From: Xenoacremonium recifei
Lineage: Eukaryota > Ascomycota > Sordariomycetes > Hypocreales > Nectriaceae
DNA length: 64,000 nucleotides
Assembly (NCBI GenBank): GCA_012184525.1
Contig: WOFQ01000015.1
Coordinates: forward strand, 186,001-250,000
Reading direction: 5' to 3'
The position numbers were made by a program, and so were the translations under genes. Shown piece after piece: positions 11,733 to 22,264 of this stretch (positions are counted from its first letter, which is position 1; each line of letters begins with the position of its first letter). A model generated the notes under the pieces. The model worked only from the letters and a program-made list of their open reading frames with translations, was not told the DNA's origin and ran no database searches.

Positions 11733-12308
11733 CGCAACAATGATTCCTATCAGAAGTCGACTATGTTGACGAAATTGAAACAAATCAACTCGAGCCTGTG
11801 GGGAGAGCCTGGAGGAGTAACCCCTTGTTCTTATTCCCCAGTGACCATAGGGGCTGGTGACTTTACAAAGTTAGCCGAGATATAGCGAGGCGGAAAATGT
11901 TGGACTCCCTGACTAGTTGGAGACTTATCCGCATCCTTCGTCTAGGGCTAGCAGCTATGGTTCGTTGCATTTCCGTGTCTTAAGACTATTTGTTTCCCCG
12001 CAGCTCGGAAATGCCGCGCTGAATACTCTGGGGGAACATGCGATCGGCGTGGGATTGTCTCCGTATTGCGCGGGGTTGCTTTCTGGAGAAGTCTGGGGAC
12101 GAGAAGGAAGATTGCTTCCGAAGCTAACCCCTAGGTCTACGATCCCCACGCAACTCTATGGATGGTTTCACTGTACTGCTCACTTCTCTGACGAGTTTTG
12201 AGAAAAAATTTACGAGTTCATTCTTTATCGTGCAAATAGCAGCTATGGACCAAGACATGTCAAACCCGAACACTTACCAAGACTCCAAAACCCCTCTGCT
12301 AGGCGCCA
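11733..12308. other. Intergenic: 5' region of the sugar transporter, 3' side of the AAA+ gene
   Basis: A 576-bp stretch upstream of the transporter start. Both flanking genes are on the minus strand. No coding feature is supported. Confidence 0.45.
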
Positions 12309-14518
12309 TCACAGCTCAGACCAGTGCCCCTCAACCTTGAGCACAGTCCTCAAGTGTGCATACGCCAACTTCTCACCCTTATGACACGCCAGCAGATTCG
12401 CCGTCTTGAGAACATTCTTGATCTGTCTGCCATTCAAACTCAGCGCCGCTAACGCCCCAATCTGCTCCTCCGTAATCTCATGCGCCGCACCCCCCGCGAC
12501 CGTCGCATCCAAACTCACGCTGCGATCGAGGAATCCACGCCAGACAGCCTCGCGCGCGGTGGCATCGAGCGGCGGATACTCGAGCGACATGTGAATGCGG
12601 CTCTGGAAGGCGGGGTCCATGTTGCGCACGCGGTTGGTGGTCAGGAAGAGGATGCCCTCGTAGTACTCGAGGGTGCGCAGGAAGATGCTGACAATGCGGT
12701 TGCGCGCGATGTCGTGGGCGCTGCGGGCCTCGAGGAAGACGTCGCATTCGTCCAGGAGGAGCACGGCATCCCAGTTGGCGACCATGTCGAGGATGCGTGA
12801 GAGGTTGTCCTCGACCTCGTTGGCTTCAGCGCCGAGGTCGCCGGCGCTCATGATGTATAGGGGGACCTTCATCTCTTCGGCGACGGATTCGGCCGTGAGT
12901 GTCTTGCCGATACCGGGGCCTCCAGAGAGGAGCATGATGATACCCTTGCCCTTGCCGGAGATAATATCGTCGAAGGCGTCCTTGTACTTGACTTGGCTCT
13001 GGGCGAAGGCCAGAATAAGCTCCTTCTGGTCCTGAGGGAGAACGAGCGACTCAAAGGCCTGATCGTTGAACTTGACCTCAGCAACGTCATCGATGAAGAA
13101 CTCCATCCACCGCTTGTTCTTCAGAGCATAGCCGCGCACCATGGGGTAAGTCATGAGGAGTTGCTGCTCTGTCAGCGGGGGTCGCTGCCTCTCGACCACA
13201 ATGTCTTCATCATCCGAGTCGTAGTTAACGTCGTTGGGATGGAGGTTCTCAAGCCACACAGTTTGCTCGGGGTTCAGCTTCTCCCAGTTCTCGCCGTCGA
13301 TGACAATTCGGGACTGAACAGTCTCCTTGCGCATCTTGCGCGAGTCGATGTGCCAGATAGCAGTCCCCTTGTAGGACTTGTAGCAGTATCCAGCCAGAGC
13401 CTCGAACTTAAGACCACGCTGGGTGAGCATGGCCTTGGCAATATCCAGACGGGGGTGGAATTCGAGAGGGTAGCAGGGAAGCTCAGTGAAAGGAATGGTG
13501 CCACGGAAAGCCGGAATGGACTGGTTCAGGCCGGTCCAGCCCATGATCTTGCCATCCCAGTCGATGACCTTGCACTCAAGGACGAAGACCTTGCCGCACT
13601 GGACCTGGACATAGTAGCCATTGTCATATCGCAAAGCGACGGGCTTGCCGTTCTTGGAACCGTAGACGGTGCATCCAGGAGGGAAGAGAGTCCAGACGTG
13701 ATCAAAGTCAACGGCCTTGTTCTTGAAGAAATCGGCCCGCAGCTGGATGACATCGCCCAGCTCGTCCTTCATGATCTTGTAAAGGATGTTGATGTGTTCC
13801 CGAGTGGCCTCATCGTGCGATGGGTCCTTCTTGGCAGTAGTGAATAGATCCCAGCGGTGGACGAAGCATTCGAACGGGGCATTGAAGGTCAATCGAGAGA
13901 CGCCGGTGACGATGCCGGGATATCCATCGAGAACCTTGGAAAGAACTCGCTTCAGGTAGGGGGACTGGACGATGATACTGTCGATGACGAGGGGCTTGGT
14001 AGAGTCGGCTTCCTTGGGCTTGACTGGGGAAAGGATGAGTTATCTGTCGGTGAGATGTTGAAGGGGGGTGACTTACTCTTTCGGATGATGACGGCATACT
14101 TCTGTGTCTCTTCGTTCTCAGCAGCCTCTTCGAGATCGTCGGGATACTTGTCGGTCCAAGACCTGTCGCCATTCTGGTCATACTTGGCGTAGAGGTCCTT
14201 ACTCTCAGCGACGAGGCCAACAATGATCTTCTTCTTTTCCTTCTCCTCTTTTTCCTCGTCGTCAGAGTCAGAGTCAGAGTCAGAATCGTCATCGTCTTTC
14301 TTGTCCGCCTTCTTCTTTTCGGTCTTCTTCTCGGTCTTCTTCTCCTTGTCACCCTCTTGAGTAGCGTTAGCTTTAGCACGCCGCAACTTGACCTCGTCAA
14401 CCTCACCCTTGGCGGCCTCCGTCTTCTCCGCCTTGACCTCGGTCTCAGGCTCGGCCGGTGTCACGATGACGACCGAGTCGTCGTCTCGGCTCTTGGTGGA
14501 CTCCATCGTGTCAGACAT
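12309..14518 (-). CDS. AAA+ ATPase, DUF7025-type fungal family
   Basis: Two exons, complement(12309-14023, 14077-14518), encode 718 aa. The 53-nt intron has donor GTAAGT and acceptor CCCCAG. The N-terminus is a long charged region with Lys/Glu runs and an Asp/Ser run, presumably disordered. A conserved middle domain (DUF7025-like, with VFVLECKVIDWDG and WHIDSRKM) precedes one AAA+ module. The module has Walker A GGPGIGKT near residue 515-522, Walker B VLLLDECD near 568-575, then LRTLEYYEGILFLTTNR and FQSRIHMSLEYP, the sensor and arginine-finger region. A C-terminal lid has NGRQIKNVLKTA. The substrate is unknown; members occur in many copies in filamentous fungi. A TATA-like CTTATACTTAA lies about 140 bp upstream. 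A related paralogue lies 4 kb away. Confidence 0.88.
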
Positions 14519-15591
14519 GGTGGTGATCTTCGAGACTTTTGACGAAAACTAGGTATCCGAACACCGATGAAGAGAAAAGAGTTGAGAGAGGAAGGCAAGA
14601 TAGAGTTGAGCGAATGGTCTGGGCAAAAAGAAACAGCAAGAGCGATGCAGTCCTCTTTCTTATACTTAACGGACCACGGTCCTTCTCACCTCTTCCACCC
14701 TGCAGGCTGCCGCCGCACAAGCACAGGCTGCGGCAACATTACTCATCGGCGAAGGTTGTCCCTCAAAGAAAACAGCAGGGATCAGCTTGCACCACGCAGC
14801 GCTGAGCGGCATTCCGCCTCACTGAATGGCTTTCTGCGGGCGCTAAGCACAGCCGCCTGCGTGCAGGACGGACCCATCGTGAAGGCTCAAAGACTAGGCA
14901 GCTTACTAGGCGGCTCTGCCTGATGAGCGAGGAGCTCCTAGTGGTCAGAGAGGAACTGCAGTGATACCTGAGGATGAAAGACAAGAGATGATGGCAAAGT
15001 TTGCTTTGATTTGGGCTGACTAAAGTTCTTTGTAAAGCGGTCTTGCCTGGGTCTTGCCGGCTTCCGTTGTTTGAGAAACAGGATTCCACGTGAATTGCTC
15101 GGCGCTAGGCAGCACCTTCCTCGAACTGCAGGTACTGTAGCCAATGGAGGTCATATTTCATAACAGAAAAAAGAGGCGTCTATCCAACCTGTCTAATGCA
15201 ATGCATAATGATGGGGTCTTTTGCTGTAAAATTACATGTGCGCGCGCTCTGTTTCGCTGGCAGGATTGCGACTTATGTGATGAAACGGCACAGCTCGGCT
15301 TAGCCGCTGTGAGGCCATCTCAATGCCCGGAGGATCCCATTGCCAAGCTGCAGTATTTGTGCGGCGCCAATTCATAGGCTTTCGACCGTCAAGGTTAGTA
15401 GGAAAGAAGACAAAGGAAGGCGAGTTACTTACGCCAACATTCCGCGGGGGAGGGCCTCTCGTCAACCTCCCCCAGCCGCGCCCCCGTCTTCTCCCTCCTC
15501 TTCTATCAAACAGATCTTGAATTGTCGTTAGTCAGTCGTCCGCCCGATATTGGCGTATTTCATTTCCGAGTTTTTGCTAGTAGATTGACTC
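14519..15591. other. Intergenic: AAA+ promoter side and FAD synthase 3' side
   Basis: About 1.07 kb. It contains the promoter of the AAA+ gene and the 3' flank of the FAD synthase, with both genes on the minus strand. I see no further gene or RNA. Confidence 0.45.
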
Positions 15592-16758
15592 TCAATACCG
15601 GCCCAGCCGTTCTTCGTCATCCTCTACCAACTCGTACGCCGGCCGAAAGTCCCCTACTTTGCCATCTTCCTTCTCGGCGCCTTCCTTCTTTAGCCGTGGA
15701 TTGGGGTGCGTGTCGTATTTTCCACCTAAGCTCGTATATCCCTGCAACGTGTCTTGTCAGAGAGTCTCCTGCTCCTCGTATTCCGACGCTACTCACCTGA
15801 TCATATAGCGAGCAGTATGGGATCTCTAAATGTCGGATGAACTACCCAGATCGTTAGTAACTGCTTAGCCATTTGCTGTATTCCAAGACTCACAGCCCAA
15901 ATCTCCGCTATCGGGGTCCAATGTCAGCAACAGCTCCAAAGCCACATCCCAGAGGCACCACGTACCTAATCTCCAGTCCAGGATCGGATGCAAACGCATC
16001 ACAGCCGGCCACCCCGAATCTGTTGGGTCGAAGTACTTCAGCTTGTCTCCATGCGGATCCGTTCTCCGCACGCCTATAAATATGGCCTCAATCTTGGGGT
16101 TCTCCTGCAGGAAGGCCTCCAGCCCCTCACGCATCTTGCACATGAACCGTGCCGTGTCAAGGTGGTATTCGAGGCTCGTCGCTTCTACAAAGGCATCGAC
16201 TTCGGGAAACGGGTGTGCGGAAACGATATATATGGATCGCAGCTTGTCGGGGAACGAGGGAGATTTGGCGGAACCATTCGGGAGGTCGGACTTCGCGAAG
16301 CGGCGCGCTATTGAGGCGAGGAGGACAACGAGCAAGACGAGGCCTTCGACATCCAACCTTGTCAGCACCAATCGCTTCTAGAGGAAAAATCGAAACCTAC
16401 AGTCTTTGCCTCCATTCCATGAGAGCGCAATCTGTTCAAGTCTGCGACAGGACCGTCAATTACCCCGCCACTTCCAGCGTGAATGAGCCATGGCGCAAAC
16501 GAGACAAAATTACCTGTATTTCTCCAACGCCTCGTCCACCAGATCTATTGACGCGCGCAACCGCTCCTGCACACTGCGCAGCAGCTCCGTCTTCGGCTCC
16601 TCCGCCAGAAAGGCCTCCAGCTTCGCCTGAAGCACCACACACATCTCGTACAAGGAGCGGGGTGCTAGGTCGACGCCCTCAGACTCGGGAGCCATGTGCC
16701 CGTTGGGCTTGACCTGGTAATGGCCGGTAACCGGAAACTCGTCGTTCGCTTGTATCAT
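15592..16758 (-). CDS. FAD1: FAD synthase (FMN adenylyltransferase)
   Basis: Six exons on the minus strand (15592-15741, 15797-15841, 15894-15907, 15966-16343, 16401-16441, 16514-16758) give 290 aa. The product belongs to the PAPS-reductase-like family of fungal FAD synthases, which transfer AMP from ATP to FMN. Visible motifs are LSWNGGKDC (the PP-loop, split by an intron inside the Cys codon), GVRRTDPHGDKLKYFDPTD, WPAVMRLHPILDW, IPYCSLYDQGYTSLGG and DTHPNPRL. These are the family's nucleotide- and flavin-binding segments. Exon 4 is only 14 nt and supplies AEIWA between two introns. The acceptor of intron 2 is an AAG (GTCGAAG), chosen because it alone restores the KDCLVLLVV reading. The C-terminus is short and acidic. 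Cytosolic function is expected. The gene is probably essential housekeeping. Confidence 0.9.
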
Positions 16759-18201
16759 TGTGACATGTGTCTGGGCGGTTTAATTGTCCAGGAGAGAGTG
16801 TAGCAGAGAGGAGACGTCTCGTCCCATTAACTTTCCCCTCCATGACAGCCCATGATTACCTGGCTAGCGAGTCATGTGACTGAGACCAGATCGGCGGAGC
16901 TTCCATCAGCGATGTTTCCAGGCGATTCTAAGACGGTACCTTGCATGACCTACTGATAAGGATACGCAAGAACTCATACTGAATTATTTACAAAGATCGA
17001 GAATTTTTTCCCATTTACTTGTTGAACATTTCGAGATGTCGTTCCATGGTCGTCAGATCATTATTCATGTCTGAGAATACTCTGTCATTTTCTCTTACGA
17101 CTTACGAAAAGCCGGTCAAATCGCAGACTCCATCCCTAATCTTCAGGACGGGCGGGAAGTAGGACGCCTTTCAACCCCGCATCATGCCGAGGTCCGCCGG
17201 GTTTCTCCAGCGGCTTACACCGAGACTCGCCTGATTTACGGATTGGGCAATTTATTAACCCAGTTTGACTTTCGTGAGCTACACAACTATACGGTAAAGA
17301 CAGGTGTCAAATTGATACTAGACTGCGAGCACTCTAGAATATTTCCTCATGTATGAACATCCAAAGAACTATGGCTCAGCAGGGTAGGCGGCCGTTCCAG
17401 ACGTTGCCATTACGGGAGTTTTCTTCCACAACACGCTCAGTAAAAAAGCCTTTCGCATCATCGAGAGAGTTGCCGAGCTCTCCTCGGCCTAATCATTTTC
17501 CGACGTCAAAAATGCAGTAAAGGGTTGTCTAAGCGAACTTTTTGGCCTTGGATTTCGTAGCTGACTATTCGCTGGTGCGCCTGGCATGCTTTTCTGGACG
17601 AAAGCAATGACGCAGATGGCAATCCAGATCTAATCATTGACATTTCCACCGGCTACGAGAGCTGAGATCAGTGCAGGCATGGCTGTAATGCCCACCCCAG
17701 GGAAGACAATTCACTGAACAGTGCTCGAGTCGAACGTGCTATTACCATCTTGAGTAGCAGTTACCTCTGAGAGGCCGTCGGGCCCAGCAAGTACCGCAGA
17801 GGGTGCCACTGCAGACATACCAAGACAGACCATGGCGCTACGAGACCCATTGTTGGTGTAGAAAACGCTCTCGGTCCAGCCATTAATGACTGGGCGCAGT
17901 GAACCGGCGGTAACAGGCACGCGGCAGGGTAAGGGTGCGTGTTGATGAAGCCGAGGCTCGGCTTATTGCTGATAGGAACGCCTGATAAAAGACTGTAAGG
18001 AAGGAATCAACGTTGTCGGTAACTGACTAGCCTTCAAAAGCGGTCTTTGAGCATATGTTACTGTCGCGTAGCTAATTTAAAACCAGTCAGGATCAGATAC
18101 AACCTCCACCTGCCTCTTGTGTTGATGACATATCATTTCCTTCAACCTTTGCATCGAAATCAGTCACCTACTCCGATAATCCTTTTCCCTTCGTTGCATC
18201 A
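16759..18201. other. Intergenic, possible highly decayed minus-strand coding relic
   Basis: About 1.4 kb. On the minus strand between roughly 17920 and 17390 one frame is open apart from three stops and contains protein-like text (for example FYTNNGSRSAMVCLGM and FPGVGITAMPALISAL). I do not recognise a family, so I do not call a pseudogene. The right end holds the 3' flank of the second AAA+ gene. Confidence 0.3.
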
Positions 18202-21200
18202 TTACCTCAACCCATAATCCCTTGCCGCGTCGTCATCTGACACTCCATCTTGCACCTTTTTCAGGTACTTATCAAACTTATCAGACACTTGAATCACGTG
18301 TCTAAGATGACGACTCTTCATCTTCTCCTTTTTGAATTGGGCGAGTTGACGTGCTGTTGTGATGGCATTCCGGATTTGTCGCCCATTCATCTCGTACTTG
18401 GCCAGTTCGGGCAAATAGCAGTCAATGTCCTCAAAATCAATGCTCATCGCTTCGCCTTTTGGGGATGGGTGTGCAGCAACCTCTGTTCCTCTAGCTGCGC
18501 TGGCCGCAGGGCGTTCGTCTAGACTCTGCAGCCGGTTGAGGAAGTTCTTCCAGATACGGCGACGTTGACTCTCTGTCAAATTTTCATAGTGTAGCGATAG
18601 CTGGATGCGCGACTTGAAAGCCTCATCGAAAGTACCCACCCGGTTTGAAGTTAGAATAAGGATGCCCTCATAATACTCTAGAACGCGGAGAAAGACAGAG
18701 ACAAGGGCGTTCCGTTCTAGATCCGTAAGCCTTCGCTGCTCAAGGAAAACTTCAGCCTCATCTAGGAGCACAACGCAACCCCAGCTTTTACCAAGGTGCA
18801 GAACGGATTCCAAGTATTTCTCAACGTCCTCTGGCTTTGTTCCTATATCGCCGCATGTCACACGGAAAAGTGGCTTCTCAGCAAGCTCAGCGACGCTCTC
18901 TGCCGTAAATGTCTTGCCGGTGCCCGGCCCTCCATGGAGCAAAATGATAAGCCCATTGCCCTTGCGGTCGATAATGTCGGTTGCTTGTTCCCTCGAGATT
19001 TGATTGGTAATAAGAGCATGAACAAGTTCCTTCGTATCATCATCAACGACAAGGTGATCAAAGGACTTCTTATTCCAGGAAACCTCTCGTATTTTGTCAA
19101 CTTCAAGATCAACTGCTCCGTAAATAATCAGATCAGCGTTATAGGAACGGAATACTTCATCTTGACTCACTCCATTTCTTGCTTCGCAAGTTGTATGCAA
19201 TGATGGTATTTGGGAAAATGTAGATGTCAGGAGCCGACGGCGGAGTATCGGACTCTATGGTTTGGCTTTCCATTCTTTTACAGTTTGGATCGTCAATAGT
19301 GGGATATGATCTCTTGAAGCTCAAGGTGTCCGAGTGTAGTTCTTCGTATGTGGCAAAGTCAACCATGAATCGTTCGCTGCTCTACGGCATTGGCATGACA
19401 TGTCAGCTTCAGCGTCTCACTCAAGTGACGAGGCTATTTAGGCTTACCCCGTAGAAACCTCGGTCATCATCATATGCCACAAGCTTTTGCTTTCGGCAAC
19501 TCCAAAATGTCTTGCCTCTTCTCTCAAGATCCGCCTTCCACTCGTCGCATGCATACTGTAGTGGGTATGCGCTTAGCTCTTGAATAGATACTTCTGTTCG
19601 AAATGATTTGGCCTTGAGAATGGGCTTAACAGACGACACATGATAGTAGAACAAGCCATCATATCGTATTTCGTGAGTGTCGACGTGCCATATCCAACTC
19701 GGTGTGCTCTCATCAGAGGCCTCCTGTTTCGTCCATTTCTGTAGTTCATGACCCTGGATCGAGTTTGGCTCCGATACGAGCCTAGGTGGTGATTGTGCTA
19801 CCACAGCGATTAAATCTTTCTTCTCTTTCCTGACTATAACATCGCCTGGATGGAAGAGAAACTGCAATGTTTCAGGAGAAACTACCTTTCTTCTTATATG
19901 GTCCTCGACGCGCTTGTAAAGGTCACCATAGTTATCGTCGATCCAAGATGTGAGCAGTTTCATCATTTCGGAGCTCTGGGGTGTGAGCCCCTCGAAAGAT
20001 GTTGATGAACGATACCGGTACCAAAACAAATATGGGGCGCTAATTCTGTTTCGAACATCGAAGGTCCCCATCTTTCGTTCAAAATCTGGCTGCTGCTCGA
20101 CAAACTCTTTGACTGCCGCAAGCATAGCACCCGACCTCAACCGTATGTCTTCTTCAAAAGGTTCTGGTGGTGGAAGGGCCTTGCCGTTAAGACAGGCTTG
20201 TTGAACTTGCGTCTCCAGATTTTTCGTTCTATAGAACTTTGATATGACGAAAGCTATGCCTTGTTTATTGTTGAGATATGATTCAATGTCGCGTATGGGT
20301 GAGCCAGCTTTGAGGGTAGGTGCTCCATTCTGAGGAATGTACCAAGCTGGCTCGTCAAGGTATACTGCCCAATTCTTACCCTGGCTATCCTCGAGGAGGT
20401 AAAATATTTGCCACGTGTGCTTCACGCCCGTACTTTTCTGAGAAATAAGCTCCTCTTCAAGCAACCTGATCTTCTTCTTGAGAGCGTCCATATTGTCAAG
20501 TCCTGTTGTCGTTGAGTCGTCATTACTCTCTGTTTCCATCTCATCAGGAATCGCAAAGTCGCTCGGTTGGGCGCTTAGTATAGGCGCGAATGATGGTACG
20601 AGATCTAAATTTGGAGAAGCCATATCTCCAAAGCCTCGTTGTGGTTGTGGTTGTGTTTTGAGTACGTCTCTGGTGCCCGGTAGAAAACCCTGGTCTTTGG
20701 GTGGTGTTCGGTTGTAGGTGCTAGTGAACCGACGTCCTAACGCTTGTAGTTGTATATTTGTTTCGTGCACTGGGGCAGGCTCTAACGGGTACCAGGCTTC
20801 TTTTTTCTCTCCTTCGCCCGAATGACCCTCGTCAGAAGGTTGAAGAGCTAATAGCAGTTCTTTGCGGAAATCGCTCGCGGCAGTCTGATCTCTCGATATC
20901 GTCAGATGTGCCCAAAGCCTTTTGGCTTTCCTTCTCCGTTGTCGTTCGTTGGACTTTTGATCCTCTAGAGCCTCTTTGTCTTTCTGCGTTTGTCTCTCTT
21001 GTTCTACTTGCTCTTCGCCCAGTTCAAATTTTTCCTGTTCGATTTCTTCGCGTGTTTCGTGGTCTACCCTTCGTAGGTCTACGAATTCGGCTGCAATGGC
21101 TTCCTTTGTCTCGCTCTCCCGTTCGTGGACCTGTTTGAGCAGGGTTTCTTGCAGTTGAATCCGTTGATAACCTGTTAAAAAGTTGGTTGTGTCTAAGATC

Positions 21201-21733
21201 GCCTTTTCTAAGCTTAAAACAAAGCCTGTGACGTCATCAATGAGCGACGTCTCCCAAGATTCGCCGTTGTCAGTATCTAGGGAGACCCAAATCTCTTCAT
21301 CCTCACCAAGTCCGTCGATTTTAGCATCAAGATTGTCTAGGTATCCCAAGGCGCGGAAGACTAGTTTCCGAGTACGGTCTTCGAAGCCGATAACTGAATC
21401 TTCCGAATCCGAACTTGACTCTGAATCATATTCGTCGAGTCCATAGTCGAGCAACAGCTCCTCCAACCGGTATGGCCGCGAAATGCGATCTTGTTCAGAG
21501 TTTGTATCAGCCGCCAGCTTGAATGTTATATCATTAAAGAAATGGATGTAAATGACTTCTCGTTCTGGACTGCGATTGAGGAGGGTTATAAGTGCGGTGT
21601 TGAGAAGAGATTAAATTGCGCATTCCTGCTCTGACGACTGATTGACACAGCCTCTACGGAGTACCCGTGGCTAACTCAGACCATCCACTGAAAAAGGCTG
21701 CGCCACCCGAAACGCCTTACTGCCAACATGCAT
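18202..21733 (-). CDS. AAA+ ATPase with long coiled-coil N-terminus, DUF7025-type
   Basis: Supported exons are complement(18202-19112, 19171-19381, and a long exon from 19448). A 58-nt intron with donor GTGAGT joins SKKW to IDLEVDKIREVSW, matching the first AAA+ gene. No ATG precedes the long frame. The best solution is a 13-nt first exon at 21721-21733 (ATG at 21733), intron 21565-21720, and a start reading MHVGKREVIYIHFF, giving about 1083 aa. The N-terminal half has an acidic patch and a Glu/Gln/Arg-rich coiled coil (EQEKFELGEEQVEQERQ). The DUF7025-like middle region has WHVDTHEIRYDGLFYYHVS. The AAA+ module has HGGPGTGKT, VVLLDEAEVF, LRVLEYYEGILILTSNR, KSRIQLSLHY and MNGRQIRNAI. All key ATPase residues are present. 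The role is unknown. Confidence 0.83.
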
Positions 21734-22264
21734 GGAAATGACAGGACAATATAGATTGAACAATTTAGCCTAGAGATATGCAACCAATCAGGGTTGGAAA
21801 CATGGTTCTCTTGGGGCTTGTGAAAGGGCAGAATCGAGTTGATGATGCACGGTGGAGTACAAGGCGAACCAGGGTGGCTGCCAAACCCCAGCGAGCTGAA
21901 CGGAATCTCCGACCAGATAGCGAATGAGAAGGCAACACGCGTGCACCACAAGGCAGCTCATGCTGTCAAATGTCGGTGTGCCATAAAAACACTGCCTCTC
22001 CGTGGAGGCTGTGCAGGCATCTCGTGCACAGTCTCCGGCTCGTGTATTATCTTCCTCTCACTTTATCCCACATCAGCCCCCATGCCAAAGAATTCAGTCT
22101 AATTCTCTCCTACTGTTTCTTACTGTGCGTTTTCCAGTTCATCACATGTCGCAATACCAATTCGCATATACTATAACAGATTCCAGGACTCATCCAGAAT
22201 GGACCATAAAATGACTGAAGCGTTGGTCTCCCCACGATAACGTCCAGCTTAATCACAACTTAAC
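21734..22264. other. Intergenic between divergent AAA+ and DUF7708 genes
   Basis: About 530 bp serving as a shared upstream region. No coding frame has recognisable features. Confidence 0.45.

Noticed and set aside
12480..13850. Long plus-strand frames opposite the first AAA+ gene
   Set aside because: They are antisense shadows of a GC-rich coding exon; all domain motifs are on the minus strand.
17390..17990. Protein-like minus-strand text with three stops
   Set aside because: No family recognised and no clear start or splice sites, so I mention it only in the intergenic note.
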